A stretch of 64,000 nucleotides of DNA from Alkalihalobacillus sp. YIM B00296 (GTDB lineage Bacteria > Bacillota > Bacilli > Bacillales > Fictibacillaceae): contig NZ_JAIBLJ010000007.1 of the NCBI RefSeq assembly GCF_020179385.1, forward strand, positions 62,001 through 126,000. Reading direction: 5' to 3'. Positions 1 to 10,008 of this stretch are shown here, piece after piece (the stretch's first letter is position 1; the number at the start of each line of letters is the position of its first letter). The notes under the pieces were generated by a model. That model did no database searches. It was not told where the DNA came from and was given only the letters and a program-made list of their open reading frames with translations. Made by a program: the position numbers and the translations under genes.

Positions 1-1515
1 CTTCCCTGTCCGTTTGGATCCAGCCATCAATAAACCTAAATCTTGCTCCGTCACTTCTTTCGGGTTGACGATCGCAATGATCTTCCCTTCATAAATGACA
101 GCAATACGGTCGCTGACATTCATGATTTCATCCAATTCGAATGAAAGGAGCAGGATGGCTTTATTTGCATCACGTTCTTCAATAAGTTTGGAATGTATGA
201 ATTCGATTGCACCAACGTCCAGACCCCGTGTAGGCTGTGCTGCTATTAACAGATCCGGACTCCGGTCGACTTCACGAGCAATGATCGCCTTCTGTTGATT
301 CCCGCCAGACAAAGCCCTAGCTTCGGTATGCACACTAGGGGTGCGGACATCAAATTGGTCGATCAACTGGTTAGCTTTTTTAAAAATTTCCGGCGCCTTG
401 ATTTGTTTGTATTTTGAGTAAGGTTCTTGATAATACGTTTGCAGGACCATATTTTCACCGATAGAAAAATCAAGGACAAGTCCATGTTTATGACGATCTT
501 GGGGGATGTGGCCTAACCCCGATTCAGTCACTTTACGTGGTTTAAGGTTGGTGATCTCTTTTCCATTCAAATGGATTTCTCCGCTTTCTGCATTACGCAA
601 GCCCGTAATCGCTTCGATCAATTCGGTCTGCCCATTCCCATCGACGCCGGCAATCCCGATGATTTCTCCAAACCGAACCGTTAAATCAAGACCCTTGACT
701 GCTGGGATGCCTCGGGAATCCTTTACAACAAGGTTTTTGATTTCAAGGACTTCTTGTTGCGGATTCCCTTTTTCTTTCTTGGTAGTGAATGAAACGTCTC
801 GGCCGACCATCATGGAGGCCAACTCCTCACGATTCGTATCCGCAACATCCACAGTTCCGATCCCTTTACCTCGACGGATGACTGTACAACGATGGCAAAC
901 CTCCATGATTTCTTTTAATTTATGAGTGATCAAGATGATCGATTTTCCTTCTGCAATAAGACGCTTCATGATTTGTATCAGTTCTTTGATTTCTTGTGGC
1001 GTCAATACTGCAGTCGGTTCGTCGAAAATCAGGATATCTGCCCCGCGATACAACGTTTTTAAAATTTCAACTCGTTGCTGCATACCGACGGAAATATCCT
1101 CGATTCTGGCATACGGATCGACTCGTAAACCATACTGCCTTGAAATCTCTTCAACTTTCTTTGCAGCAGATTTGATATCGACCTGGGCCCGTCGTCTCGG
1201 CTCCTGACCAAGGACGATATTCTCAGTTACGGTAAAATTCTCCACAAGCATGAAATGTTGATGAACCATACCGATTCCCAATTTGTTGGCGATATTCGGA
1301 TCCGTGATCTCCACTTTTTTCCCACGGACACGGATTTCACCCTTTTCAGGCTGATAAAGGCCAAAAAGAACGTTCATCAAGGTGGATTTTCCTGCACCGT
1401 TTTCCCCTAACAATGCATGAATTTCTCCTTTTTGAACCTGTAATGTAATGTTGTCATTGGCAACAATGCCCGGAAACTCTTTGCGGATATCCCGCATTTC
1501 TATGACGTATTCCAC
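1..1515 (-). CDS. BMP-type ABC transporter ATP-binding protein (YufO/NupO-like), cut by window edge
   Basis: Energises import of a nucleoside or simple sugar captured by the lipoprotein encoded just upstream; it should act on the cytoplasmic face of the membrane. I read 505 codons without a stop before the window ends, close to the roughly 510 residues of the family, so only the tail is missing. Two ABC modules are visible: Walker A GENGAGKS at about residues 38-45, signature SVGMQQR near 143-149, Walker B LIFDEPTA near 163-170, and in the second half a degenerate Walker A (GVDGNGQTEL) with a signature LSGGNQQK. The start is GTG at 1515 because AGGAG lies 9 nt upstream; the nearby ATG is out of frame. 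Permease genes are expected beyond the edge. The substrate is inferred from the family, not from the sequence. Confidence 0.9.
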   Translation of the reverse strand, partial: MEYVIEMRDIRKEFPGIVANDNITLQVQKGEIHALLGENGAGKSTLMNVLFGLYQPEKGEIRVRGKKVEITDPNIANKLGIGMVHQHFMLVENFTVTENIVLGQEPRRRAQVDIKSAAKKVEEISRQYGLRVDPYARIEDISVGMQQRVEILKTLYRGADILIFDEPTAVLTPQEIKELIQIMKRLIAEGKSIILITHKLKEIMEVCHRCTVIRRGKGIGTVDVADTNREELASMMVGRDVSFTTKKEKGNPQQEVLEIKNLVVKDSRGIPAVKGLDLTVRFGEIIGIAGVDGNGQTELIEAITGLRNAESGEIHLNGKEITNLKPRKVTESGLGHIPQDRHKHGLVLDFSIGENMVLQTYYQEPYSKYKQIKAPEIFKKANQLIDQFDVRTPSVHTEARALSGGNQQKAIIAREVDRSPDLLIAAQPTRGLDVGAIEFIHSKLIEERDANKAILLLSFELDEIMNVSDRIAVIYEGKIIAIVNPKEVTEQDLGLLMAGSKRTGK

Positions 1516-1583
1516 CTGTCATCACTCCTACTGTGTTGTTCCGTCCGCATAGGCTGCTGAACCGCCCAGCTGTATCCTATGAG

Positions 1584-1647
1584 TGCTCTTAAGTGTAACA
1601 AGGGAGTCTAGTCGACCTTCGACATGCCTTTGTTACACTTAAGAGCA
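1584..1647 (-). other. 18-bp perfect inverted repeat between lipoprotein and ATPase genes
   Basis: Arms at about 1584-1601 and 1630-1647 are exact reverse complements (TGCTCTTAAGTGTAACAA on the plus strand) around a 28-nt loop that itself holds GTCGA AGG TCGAC. There is no T-tract, so it is not an ordinary terminator. A stem of this kind between a binding-protein gene and its transporter genes could stabilise the upstream message; that role is inference. Confidence 0.6.
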
Positions 1648-1649
1648 TA

Positions 1650-1690
1650 AATAAAGGGGTTGACACAAAGACTTATGGGTCAACCCCTCT
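1650..1690 (-). terminator. Terminator or attenuator after the BMP lipoprotein gene
   Basis: AGGGGTTGAC and its complement GTCAACCCCT flank a 14-nt loop, followed on the minus strand by TTTATTT. It lies just after the lipoprotein stop codon and would let the lipoprotein be made in excess of the downstream ATPase, as is usual in binding-protein operons. The left arm shares the GGGTTGACCCATAAG motif with other terminators in this window. Confidence 0.75.
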
Positions 1691-1705
1691 GTATAGATAT
1701 AATGA

Positions 1706-2803
1706 TTACTTTTCGCTTTTGAAAGTCTCAAACTCTTCAGCCGTCTTAGGCACTTCTACCTCACCAGCAACGATTTTCTCTTTATATTCTTTAACCATCT
1801 CCAGTGATTCTTCAGAAACGTTATCTTCTGTCGGAGCGATACCGACACCATTTTCTTCAAGTCCGAATTCCACGATTTGTCCACCAGGGAAGTTTCCTTC
1901 CTTTGTTTGAGTAGAGACTTCAAATACCGCAGTGTCTACACGTTTTACCATTGAAGTCAATGTTACACTCTTGTTGTTTCCTTTATCGTAGATTCCTTCT
2001 TCAAATTGGTCACGGTCAACACCGATCACCCATACATCTTCTCCGTTCTTCTTACGGTTGATTGCTTCTGTGAATACCCCTGAACCAGTTCCGCCTGCAG
2101 CGTGGTAGATCACGTCAACACCCTGCCCGTAAAGAGCAGAAGCGATTGTAGCACCTTTTGAAGCGTCATTGAAGTCACCAGCATATTGGACAGTCACTTC
2201 AGCATCCGGATTCGCTGTAAGGACACCTGCCCTGAAGCCATTTTCAAACTTTGAAATCAATTCGCTTTCTACACCACCGATGAATCCGATTTTATTAGAC
2301 TTGGATTGAAGTCCTGCAACTAGTCCGACAAGAAAAGATCCTTGGTGTTCTTTGAACGTGATGCTTGCAACATTTTCAAGAGGCTTACCATCCGCATCCA
2401 CTGCTACACTGTCAACGAGTGCAAATTGTGCTTCTTTTTGTTGTTCAGCTACTTTCTGGATGTCTTCCTGCATCAAGAAACCAATTCCATAAATGAGATC
2501 AAAGTTTTGACGCACCAAACTGTTCAAATTTGGGCGATAGTCACTTTGATTTTCAGATTGCAAATAATTGTAGCCTTTCTTCTCTTCAAGATCATTTTCT
2601 TTACCGAATTCTTGAAGGCCTTCCCAAGCAGATTGGTTGAATGACTTATCGTCAACACCGCCAGTGTCTGTTACCATTGCTACTTTAAATCCGTCCTCTT
2701 TTTTATCACCTGAACCTGAATCCCCTTCATCGCTTCCACAAGCCGAAAGCAAAGTTCCAGCAGCCAATACCATAGACATCAATAATCCATAACGCTTTTT
2801 CAT
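1706..2803 (-). CDS. BMP family (Med/TmpC-like) lipoprotein, ABC transporter substrate-binding
   Basis: Extracellular solute receptor of an ABC importer for nucleosides or related compounds. The 365-residue product starts with a lipoprotein signal: positive MKKR, a hydrophobic core and lipobox LSAC with Cys near residue 22, then an acidic, Gly/Ser-rich linker. The body shows family motifs: DTGGVDDKSFNQ near 46-57, a segment ending in GFIGG, and AGGTGSGVFTEA near 236-247. It follows the GntR regulator by 214 nt and precedes the transporter ATPase, so the three probably form one regulated unit. Terminator-like hairpins follow it. Purine nucleoside transport is the best-studied role of this family (B. 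subtilis NupN/YufN, Treponema PnrA), but the ligand here is not shown by sequence. Confidence 0.9.
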   Translation of the reverse strand: MKKRYGLLMSMVLAAGTLLSACGSDEGDSGSGDKKEDGFKVAMVTDTGGVDDKSFNQSAWEGLQEFGKENDLEEKKGYNYLQSENQSDYRPNLNSLVRQNFDLIYGIGFLMQEDIQKVAEQQKEAQFALVDSVAVDADGKPLENVASITFKEHQGSFLVGLVAGLQSKSNKIGFIGGVESELISKFENGFRAGVLTANPDAEVTVQYAGDFNDASKGATIASALYGQGVDVIYHAAGGTGSGVFTEAINRKKNGEDVWVIGVDRDQFEEGIYDKGNNKSVTLTSMVKRVDTAVFEVSTQTKEGNFPGGQIVEFGLEENGVGIAPTEDNVSEESLEMVKEYKEKIVAGEVEVPKTAEEFETFKSEK

Positions 2804-3017
2804 TCCGACAGTTCCCCCTTGTTATATTTTTAAATTTTCCTAAATTCTAAAAGCTAAGCGCTTCCAACAACCCCCTTGACCACCTCCTTAAATCTCTTTA
2901 AACAAACACTTAAATGGTTATTTGAAATTCAACAAGCTTTTTTTTCAAAACACCGCCACCATAACAACGTTCTTTTTTAAAGTACCGGTATCCTTAGGTG
3001 CCATTTTGAGCCTCTTA

Positions 3018-3746
3018 TCACACCCGACGTCTGACCACATTAAAATCAAACTTATCCGCCCTGAAGTAATTCACTGAGTATAGGACAGGATCGTCATTCT
3101 GATCATAGTGCATCTGTTTTAACACAAGAAGGGAAGATTCTGGAGGACACTCCAAAACTTCGGAAATCCGGTCGTGGTAGCCTAATGGTTCGATATGGGC
3201 AACTGCATACAGGACCCGGCTATCAGACTCGTTTTCCAGTATATTGAAAAGAGATTCTTCTTCCTTGGATTTGTAGTTCACAGGCATCAATTTGGCCGGA
3301 ATCTGATCATGACAATAGATGACGGGTTGTCCATCTGCAGTACGGACACGTTCCACGACTACAAGTTTTTCCGATGGTGTTAAATCAAATCGCTGGATAT
3401 CTTCATCCATCACTTCTCTTGTTTCAGATGATAAAAAGATAGTCCCTGGTGTCTTATCACCTCGTTTAATCATCTCAGTGAGGCTGAAAAGCTCCTCAAT
3501 ACCAGAAGAAAAAACAGCTCGTGTACGTACGAAGGTCCCGACACCATGTCTTCTTACAACAACATTTTCATCTTCAAGGATCCGCAGCGCCTCCCTAAGG
3601 GTCGCACGACTGATCCCTAGAAGTTTTGAAAGTTCAAATTCGCTAGGAAGTCTTTCCCCTTCCTGATAGACTCCTGATTCGATATCTTTCTTCAATCGAT
3701 CTATTACTTGTAAATATAATAGACGATGGTCCGTTTTGATGGTCAC
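3018..3746 (-). CDS. GntR family transcriptional regulator with UTRA domain (YmfC-like)
   Basis: DNA-binding repressor of the HutC/UTRA subfamily, 242 residues. The winged helix-turn-helix occupies about residues 8-75 ([20 protein letters not shown] holds the recognition helix); the remainder is a UTRA effector-binding domain. It sits directly after spoIIIE, the position of ymfC in B. subtilis, and 214 nt before the BMP lipoprotein gene in the same orientation, which suggests that it controls the transporter. I see no clear palindromic operator in the gap beyond a short AAGCGCTT near 2855. Effector unknown. Confidence 0.88.
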   Translation of the reverse strand: MTIKTDHRLLYLQVIDRLKKDIESGVYQEGERLPSEFELSKLLGISRATLREALRILEDENVVVRRHGVGTFVRTRAVFSSGIEELFSLTEMIKRGDKTPGTIFLSSETREVMDEDIQRFDLTPSEKLVVVERVRTADGQPVIYCHDQIPAKLMPVNYKSKEEESLFNILENESDSRVLYAVAHIEPLGYHDRISEVLECPPESSLLVLKQMHYDQNDDPVLYSVNYFRADKFDFNVVRRRV

Positions 3747-4073
3747 ATGTCTTCACCCCAAGTATGTTGCATTCTAATCTATTTATTTAACAATATTCGA
3801 CAATTACTATATCATTTTTACATCAATAAATAAATACTATTTTTACATTATATATAAGAATGTTACGACAATGTTTCAATATGACATACTACTTGTTGAA
3901 AAAAGCTGATGGACTATAAAATTTAGTTGTCGAGATAATTCTTGAGTTGTTGAGATCATTTTAAAATTGTAGGGATTGTCCCCCGAGTTATTGAGATACA
4001 TCATATAAATGAGAAAAAGGGCGACCGAACAGCATTTCAGCGTTGTTCTAGTCACCCTTTATCAATAGGTCAC
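3747..4073. other. Intergenic region, 327 nt: AT-rich, with short direct repeats
   Basis: No coding potential seen. Between 3925 and 3998 the motif TTGTCGAGAT / TTGTTGAGAT / TTATTGAGAT occurs three times at roughly 25-40 nt spacing. The 4015-4060 part is the spoIIIE terminator. The AT-rich stretch 3770-3870 probably carries the promoter of the GntR gene, but I find no convincing -35/-10 pair. Confidence 0.5.
4015..4061 (-). terminator. Rho-independent terminator of spoIIIE
   Basis: On the minus strand AAAGGGTGAC pairs with GGTCGCCCTTT across a loop holding a second small stem (GAACAACGC / GCTGTTC), followed by a TTTTTC tract. It begins just beyond the spoIIIE stop codon. Confidence 0.8.
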
Positions 4074-6437
4074 TCAACTGGAAGAGGCATCTTGATCAAG
4101 AGTAGAGATGAGTACTTCCCTTGGTTTGCTTCCTTCATATGGTCCGACAATTCCTCTTGCTTCCATAGCATCGATCAGTCTTGCGGCTCTTGTATATCCA
4201 ATGCGGAAACGCCTTTGCAACATCGAGACAGAAGCCGTTTGCATATCAACGATCAAATTGACAGCATCATCAAAAAGTTCATCCTCCACTTCCTCGACTT
4301 TTTGATCAGGTTCATCAGTAGGAATCATTTCCTCCTGATACTTGGCTTTTTGCTGGCCGATAACGAAATCGACGACCTGTTGTACTTCTTCATCCGATAG
4401 AAAAGCGCCTTGAACCCGCGTCGGTTTGTTGGCACCAATCGGGAAAAACAACATGTCCCCTTTACCGAGCAGCTTTTCAGCTCCTCCCATATCAAGGATG
4501 GTCCGTGAGTCTGTGGAAGACGAGACACTGAATGCAATCCTGGATGGAATGTTCGCCTTGATGACACCTGTGATGACATCCACTGACGGTCTTTGTGTCG
4601 CGATGATCAAATGGATTCCTGCAGCACGTGCCATCTGGGCCAATCTTGTAATCGCATCTTCCACATCCCCTGAAGCGACCATCATCAGGTCAGCTAATTC
4701 ATCGACGATGACCACGATATATGGCAACAATGCCTGCTTTGCATCCGAATCTTCATTTTGCCGTTTGATCATGTTGTTATAACCTTCAATATTCCTTGTA
4801 CCGCTATGGGAAAATAGTTCATACCGACGTTCCATCTCATTGACGACCCGTTTCAGTGCCTGGGCCGCTTTCTTCGGTTCTGTCACTACGGGGGCGAGCA
4901 GGTGAGGGATGCCGTTGTACATATTCAATTCGACCATTTTCGGATCGATCATCATCATTTTCACTTCATGAGGTTTAGCTTTCATCAATATACTTGTGAT
5001 GATGCCATTCACACATACGCTCTTCCCACTGCCTGTCGCACCTGCAATCAGTAAATGCGGCATTTTGCTCAAGTCTGCTAGTATCGGTTCCCCAGAAATA
5101 TCACGTCCTAATCCGATACTCAGTTTCGCATTGAGATCATTGCGCTTCGTATCGACGACTTCCCTTAATGAAACCATTGACACTTCCTGATTCGGTACTT
5201 CGATACCTATGGCTGATCTGCCAGGAATCGGGGCTTCGATACGCAGATCCTTGGCAGCAAGTGCCAGGGCAAGGTCATCGGTCAGGTTGACGATCTTACT
5301 GACCTTCACACCGATAGCCGGCTGTACTTCATATTTTGTAACGGCAGGCCCTAAGTGGACCTTGACTACTTTGGCTTTGACACCGAAGCTTTCAAACGTC
5401 CGCTCAAGCTTTCTTGTATTCTCTGAAACATGTTGTCTTTCACGATGCTGCCCTGACTTCACAGGACGGCTCAACAAATCATACGGCGGTAGCTCATAAG
5501 ATTCATTTTCCACTTCTGCTATGGAAAATCCAGTAGCGACTTCACCAGTATCTGAAACCTTCTCTTCTTTTGGCTTGGATGTTTTTTGGTTTTCTTTTTC
5601 AGTATTATTCCTTTGAAGTTCTTTTTGTTTCAATTCTTCAAATTCGAATGCTTCTTGGTATGTGTTTTCCGTAAAATCTTCAATGATCGGTTCAGAATAC
5701 GGTTGCTCCTCAAATTCTTCTGCTGGTTTAGTTTCATTTTTGTCTTTCGTTGTCCGTTTGCCCCGTGTTTTCCGCTCATTTTTACGCTCTTCTTCTTTCT
5801 GTTCTTTCCTGCTATGGATATGATCCTTCCAATCACTGTATGTATTCAAGATGAATTTTTTTAATGGTGTAACAACTTTTGCGAGAATATCATTCATGGA
5901 TAGCCCAGTGATCAGCAAGACTGCGATAACCCACATGAAGAAAATGATGACTTGTGTCCCCTCGGGTGCGAATAAGACATAGGTGAACGCAAAACTAAAG
6001 GCACCAATCATACCTCCACCCAAATCATAAGTTCCTGCATCCGCTCCTTGTTGGCGCAAAAACAATTCCCACGTATTCTGAATCACAGATGGATTTTCCC
6101 ATTCTCCATTACGTGAAAGAAGATCGAACAGTTTGACGTGACTTTGAAGCATAAGGCCAAGGACGAACAGGTACACACCACTCAAACGGCGCGTGAAAAA
6201 ACGAGGCCAGGCACGCTTCCAAATGATATATATGGATAGGACAAAGATACCTAACAACAGGATCCCGTACCATTCTCCTCCAAACAGGCGGAATAGACCA
6301 GCGAACAAATTGCCCACTTTTCCGAACTGTGCCGCTGCGATCAAAGTCATCGCAAACAATAACAATCCGAAAACTTCAAATGAAAGCTGGGATTTCCAAC
6401 CTGACGACTTTTTATTCTTTTTTTTACGTTTTGCCAT
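4074..6437 (-). CDS. spoIIIE: DNA translocase SpoIIIE (FtsK/SpoIIIE family)
   Basis: Hexameric, septum-anchored ATP-driven motor that pumps the chromosome into the forespore during sporulation. The N-terminal third holds a Lys-rich start ([10 protein letters not shown]) and about four membrane segments; a charged, Glu/Lys-rich linker follows at about residues 210-310; the motor domain has Walker A GATGSGKS near 465 and Walker [12 protein letters not shown] near 580; the C-terminal winged-helix gamma domain ([17 protein letters not shown]) reads KOPS/SRS sequences. I use ATG at 6437 rather than 6452 since AGAGGTGG lies 5 nt before it; this gives 787 residues, the family length. Position after tepA-ylzJ and before a ymfC-like gene matches B. 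subtilis spoIIIE rather than the paralogue sftA. Confidence 0.95.
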   Translation of the reverse strand: MAKRKKKNKKSSGWKSQLSFEVFGLLLFAMTLIAAAQFGKVGNLFAGLFRLFGGEWYGILLLGIFVLSIYIIWKRAWPRFFTRRLSGVYLFVLGLMLQSHVKLFDLLSRNGEWENPSVIQNTWELFLRQQGADAGTYDLGGGMIGAFSFAFTYVLFAPEGTQVIIFFMWVIAVLLITGLSMNDILAKVVTPLKKFILNTYSDWKDHIHSRKEQKEEERKNERKTRGKRTTKDKNETKPAEEFEEQPYSEPIIEDFTENTYQEAFEFEELKQKELQRNNTEKENQKTSKPKEEKVSDTGEVATGFSIAEVENESYELPPYDLLSRPVKSGQHRERQHVSENTRKLERTFESFGVKAKVVKVHLGPAVTKYEVQPAIGVKVSKIVNLTDDLALALAAKDLRIEAPIPGRSAIGIEVPNQEVSMVSLREVVDTKRNDLNAKLSIGLGRDISGEPILADLSKMPHLLIAGATGSGKSVCVNGIITSILMKAKPHEVKMMMIDPKMVELNMYNGIPHLLAPVVTEPKKAAQALKRVVNEMERRYELFSHSGTRNIEGYNNMIKRQNEDSDAKQALLPYIVVIVDELADLMMVASGDVEDAITRLAQMARAAGIHLIIATQRPSVDVITGVIKANIPSRIAFSVSSSTDSRTILDMGGAEKLLGKGDMLFFPIGANKPTRVQGAFLSDEEVQQVVDFVIGQQKAKYQEEMIPTDEPDQKVEEVEDELFDDAVNLIVDMQTASVSMLQRRFRIGYTRAARLIDAMEARGIVGPYEGSKPREVLISTLDQDASSS

Positions 6438-6505
6438 TTTTCCACCTCTCATGACATTTACTTTTCCCGATGTATATGGTGATGCGTGTCTATCGTTATG
6501 TATTG

Positions 6506-6600
6506 TAAAAGGGCTGACCCGTCTTAAGAGTAGGACTGTGTTAACACATCAAGAACTGTAGAAACCGTGTTAAACGAGTCGAACACCTAAGGGTCAACCC
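6506..6600 (-). terminator. Compound terminator between ylzJ and spoIIIE
   Basis: Outer arms GGGTTGACCC and GGGTCAGCCC are separated by about 70 nt containing a further stem (GTTTAACACGG / TGTGTTAACAC region), followed by TTTTAC on the minus strand. The long interrupted form with a CCTTAGGTGT shoulder resembles the terminators at 1650 and 37237. Confidence 0.65.
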
Positions 6601-6631
6601 ACTATAAGTAGTGTTATTATATCATACTGGA

Positions 6632-6877
6632 CTATTGTGAACTAGATGGACTTTCATCGTAGTGGTAGCTCTTTTTCAAAACGATTCCTGGCTGCAGACT
6701 CGGATCCAGGTAATGATAAGGATCTGTACTTAGCAGATTCACGATCCTGCATTGGTTCTCATCAAGGTGTTCAACCATCATCGAGACACCGTTCATTTCG
6801 ATCATAGAATGCTTGTCATAATTTTCAGCGGCATTGTTGAACACCAATTCGTTAGGCATGGAAGTATAAAGGATCAT
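6632..6877 (-). CDS. ylzJ: YlzJ-like protein
   Basis: Small 81-residue conserved Bacillaceae protein of unknown function. It begins [13 protein letters not shown], typical of the YlzJ family, and has no signal peptide, membrane segment or cysteine. Its start overlaps the tepA stop codon by 4 nt (ATGA), so translation is probably coupled to tepA. It sits between tepA and spoIIIE exactly as in B. subtilis. Confidence 0.85.
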   Translation of the reverse strand: MILYTSMPNELVFNNAAENYDKHSMIEMNGVSMMVEHLDENQCRIVNLLSTDPYHYLDPSLQPGIVLKKSYHYDESPSSSQ

Positions 6878-7659
6878 TGGATCAAATCCTGTTCTTTATC
6901 AGATGGTTTATCTGCTTCGATGAGTTCGTACAATTTCTTCATCGCTTTTCCGAGTCCTCCGACCTCATCGATCAACCCGTAAGCTACCGCATCGTCCCCG
7001 ACTACGTTTGTCCCAATATCCCGTGTGAGGTTCCCTTTCGATAACATCAATTCTTTAAATTTCTCTTCAGTAATATTGGAATGTCTCATCACAAAACTGA
7101 TCACCCGTTCTTGCATCTTATCAAGGTACTCGAATGTTTGAGGTACTCCGATCACCAATCCAGTCAATCGGACAGGATGGATCGTCATTGTAGCTGTTTC
7201 CGCGATGAATGAATAATCCCCTGCAACAGCGATCGGAACTCCGATCGAATGTCCTCCGCCGAGTACCAGGCACACTGTCGGTTTCGATAGGGACCCAATC
7301 ATTTCCGCTATCGCCAAACCAGCCTCTACATCACCACCTACTGTGTTGAGTATGACTAATAGACCTTCTATTTTCGTATTCTGTTCTATGGCCACCAACT
7401 GGGGAATCATATGTTCATACTTGGTTGTCTTATTATTTGGGGGAAGTTGAACATGCCCTTCGATTTGTCCGACGATCGTCATGCAATGGACATTCGACTG
7501 CTCCATCTGCGGTACGTTCGTCTGTCCCATCTGCTGGATTTTATTGACCAGGCTTGATGAGTTGTTATCCTTGTCCTGGCCTTGTTTATTCGGGTTCTGT
7601 GGTTGGGTTGGCTGAGTTGGTGTTATATCTTTATTTTCGTTGTTCAGCTGCTCGTTCAT
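6874..7659 (-). CDS. tepA: ClpP-like protease TepA (translocation-enhancing protein)
   Basis: Cytoplasmic serine protease of the ClpP/crotonase fold, reported in B. subtilis to aid protein export and to degrade SASPs during spore outgrowth. The ClpP-like core shows the nucleophile Ser in GGGHSIG near residue 137 and the catalytic His in TIHPVR near 159. The first 60 residues are Asn/Gln/Pro-rich and low in complexity, an extension usual for TepA. I place the start at the ATG at 7659 because AAAGGAG precedes it by about 6 nt; an in-frame start 24 nt upstream lacks a ribosome site. The gene is followed by ylzJ (4-nt overlap). rnjB, which lies just upstream in B. subtilis, is not there. Confidence 0.92.
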   Translation of the reverse strand: MNEQLNNENKDITPTQPTQPQNPNKQGQDKDNNSSSLVNKIQQMGQTNVPQMEQSNVHCMTIVGQIEGHVQLPPNNKTTKYEHMIPQLVAIEQNTKIEGLLVILNTVGGDVEAGLAIAEMIGSLSKPTVCLVLGGGHSIGVPIAVAGDYSFIAETATMTIHPVRLTGLVIGVPQTFEYLDKMQERVISFVMRHSNITEEKFKELMLSKGNLTRDIGTNVVGDDAVAYGLIDEVGGLGKAMKKLYELIEADKPSDKEQDLIQ

Positions 7660-7816
7660 AGCGACTCCTTTCACAACATTCATTACTTTCCCTTTAGTAT
7701 TGTCTTATTCAGAATCATTCTATCCATTTTCAAGGACAACTTCCTACCATCGATTTTTTTCCGATCCATTGATTCATCCACAAGTGGAACAGATCTGCCA
7801 TTCTGACCGAAAAGCA

Positions 7817-7853
7817 AAAAAGAGATCGACCGGGTAATAGGTCAATCTCTTTC
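7817..7853 (-). terminator. Terminator of dapA
   Basis: AAAGAGATTGACC pairs with GGTCGATCTCTTTT around the loop TATTACCC, followed by a T-run. It closes the asd-dapG-dapA operon immediately after the dapA stop and separates it from tepA. Confidence 0.85.
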
Positions 7854-7858
7854 TAATT

Positions 7859-8737
7859 TCATACTGTATGATAGTTGTTCAATAATGATGTCAACCGGAC
7901 ACGTTCCTGCTCCGTCAAAGGAACAAGTGGAAGTCTGACACCACCGACATCAACACCAGAAATTTGAAGTGCTGTTTTCACTGGTGTCGGGCTTGGTGCG
8001 GCAAACATTTCCTTCATAATCGGTAAAAGCTTTCCGTGAATGGCAGCTGCCTCTTTCACGTTCCCGGCCAGGAAAGATGCAATCATTTTTTGCATATCAT
8101 TTCCGATCACATGGGATGCGACAGAAACGATACCATTTCCGCCGACAGCCATTACTGGCAACGTAAGTGCGTCATCCCCACTGTATAGAGTGAAATCATC
8201 GTTCGTCCTCGCGATGATTTCAGTTATCTGATCAAGATCACCGCTTGCTTCTTTGACACAAACAATGTTATCGATTTCGGATAACCTGACGATGGTATCG
8301 GTTGTCATATTAACGACGGTCCGGCCAGGCACATTGTATAGCATGATCGGGAGCCTTGTTGCTTCAGCAATCGTTTTAAAATGCAGGTAAAGGCCTTGCT
8401 GGGTCGGTTTATTGTAGTACGGGGCCACCAGCATGATACCATCTGCACCGGCTTCTTCAGCTTGTTTTGTCAACTCGATCGAAGCATGAGTATCATTGCT
8501 GCCGGTCCCAGCAATGACCGGAATACGTTTCTGAACAACTTTGACGACATGCTTGAATAGTGCTACCTTCTCTTCTTTCGTCAGAGTAGGGGATTCTCCA
8601 GTAGTCCCCGCTACAACGAGACCATCCGATCCATTCTTAATCAAGTATTCGACCAACTTGGTCGTCCGTTGGAAATCGATGTTTCCCTTATGGTCGAATG
8701 GAGTGACCATTGCGGTCAATACTTTTCCAAAGTCCAT
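7859..8737 (-). CDS. dapA: 4-hydroxy-tetrahydrodipicolinate synthase
   Basis: Condenses pyruvate with aspartate semialdehyde, the first committed step to diaminopimelate, lysine and spore dipicolinate. The 292-residue TIM barrel has GTTGES near residues 44-49, Tyr of YNVPGR near 134 and the Schiff-base Lys in CVKEASG near 161, so the active site looks complete. It lies 27 nt after dapG and ends in a terminator. Together with asd, dapG and dpaAB it supplies the dipicolinate branch. Confidence 0.96.
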   Translation of the reverse strand: MDFGKVLTAMVTPFDHKGNIDFQRTTKLVEYLIKNGSDGLVVAGTTGESPTLTKEEKVALFKHVVKVVQKRIPVIAGTGSNDTHASIELTKQAEEAGADGIMLVAPYYNKPTQQGLYLHFKTIAEATRLPIMLYNVPGRTVVNMTTDTIVRLSEIDNIVCVKEASGDLDQITEIIARTNDDFTLYSGDDALTLPVMAVGGNGIVSVASHVIGNDMQKMIASFLAGNVKEAAAIHGKLLPIMKEMFAAPSPTPVKTALQISGVDVGGVRLPLVPLTEQERVRLTSLLNNYHTV

Positions 8738-8764
8738 CTTACTATACTCCTCCTTATGACTGCA

Positions 8765-9991
8765 TCAGATACGATCGCCTTGTTCAAGCTCGAACACTTG
8801 ATGAAGTGTGTTTACAGCGTTGATCATATCCTCTTCTTGTACGAGCACCCAAATCGTCGTATGGGAGTCAGCTGATTGCAGGATGTTGATGCCTTGTTTT
8901 GAAAGGGCGCCGACAATTTTCGCCGTTACCCCCGGAACCCCTGCGATACCCGCACCTACCGTCGATATTTTTGCACAATTACGCTGGACATCCGCATCAT
9001 AACCCAACTCTTTCAAAATTGTAACCGCCACATCTGTCAAAGTAGAATGGATCGTATAGATCACTCCGCGCGGGCTGATGTTGATGAAGTCGACACTGAT
9101 CTGCTTCTCTGCCATCGCTTTGAAGATCTTAGATTGGAAATCATAATCTCCATCAGGTGCATGCACTTTGATCTGGGTAACATTCGGTACGTGAGCGATC
9201 CCGGTGATCAGACGGTCCTCTATGTCTCTTCCTGCTCCACCCCCAGCAGAGGATGTAACCAACGTTCCTTCATTATCAGAATAAGTCGATCGGATCCGGA
9301 TCGGTACTTCTGATTGCATCGCGATTTCTACTGCTCTAGGGTGAATCACTTTAGCTCCTTGATAAGCCATGTTACATATTTCATTGTATGTGACCACACT
9401 AAGAGGTCGTGCAGCCTTGACGATACGTGGATCAGCAGTCATGACACCTTCTACGTCCGTAAAAATATCGATCACTTCAGCTTTCAATGCAGCACCGAGA
9501 GCCGCTGCAGAAGTATCACTGCCGCCTCTTCCAAGGGTAGTGACGTCCCCTTCCGCCGATTGCCCTTGGAATCCGGCAACGACAACCACATCCAACTCTC
9601 CCAGCGCTTCAACGATTTTTTTACAATCCATCTCTACGATTTTAGCAGTTGTATGCTCGGCATTCGTTTTGAAGCCTGCCTTTGCACCAGTGAACGCTAA
9701 TGACTGGATGTTCTTCTGCTTAAGCGAGTTAGAAAAGACGACTGATGAAATCACTTCTCCACAAGACATGAGGAGATCTGTTTCCTTAGGGCTAATCGAT
9801 GTTGGATTTCCTGTGATCAGACTCAAGAGTGTGTCAGTTGCATACGGATCCCCTTTCCGACCCATTGCAGACACGACTACTACGACTTTTTTTCCTTCAT
9901 TAACTGTATTATATACATGTTGCACGGCGCGATTCCGTCCATCTTCGGTTTTTAAAGATGTCCCGCCGAATTTTTGTACAACTATATTCAT
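8765..9991 (-). CDS. dapG: Aspartate kinase I
   Basis: Phosphorylates aspartate to feed the diaminopimelate/dipicolinate branch. The 408 residues begin MNIVVQKFGGTSL with the kinase motif KFGGTS at 7-12; a second nucleotide-site region LGRGGSDTSA lies near 172-181, and two ACT domains fill the C-terminal 140 residues. Gene position between asd and dapA identifies it as the DapG isozyme (diaminopimelate-sensitive in B. subtilis) rather than LysC or YclM. The start lies 17 nt after the asd stop. Confidence 0.95.
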   Translation of the reverse strand: MNIVVQKFGGTSLKTEDGRNRAVQHVYNTVNEGKKVVVVVSAMGRKGDPYATDTLLSLITGNPTSISPKETDLLMSCGEVISSVVFSNSLKQKNIQSLAFTGAKAGFKTNAEHTTAKIVEMDCKKIVEALGELDVVVVAGFQGQSAEGDVTTLGRGGSDTSAAALGAALKAEVIDIFTDVEGVMTADPRIVKAARPLSVVTYNEICNMAYQGAKVIHPRAVEIAMQSEVPIRIRSTYSDNEGTLVTSSAGGGAGRDIEDRLITGIAHVPNVTQIKVHAPDGDYDFQSKIFKAMAEKQISVDFINISPRGVIYTIHSTLTDVAVTILKELGYDADVQRNCAKISTVGAGIAGVPGVTAKIVGALSKQGINILQSADSHTTIWVLVQEEDMINAVNTLHQVFELEQGDRI

Positions 9992-10008
9992 TGATGCACC
10001 TCGCTAGT

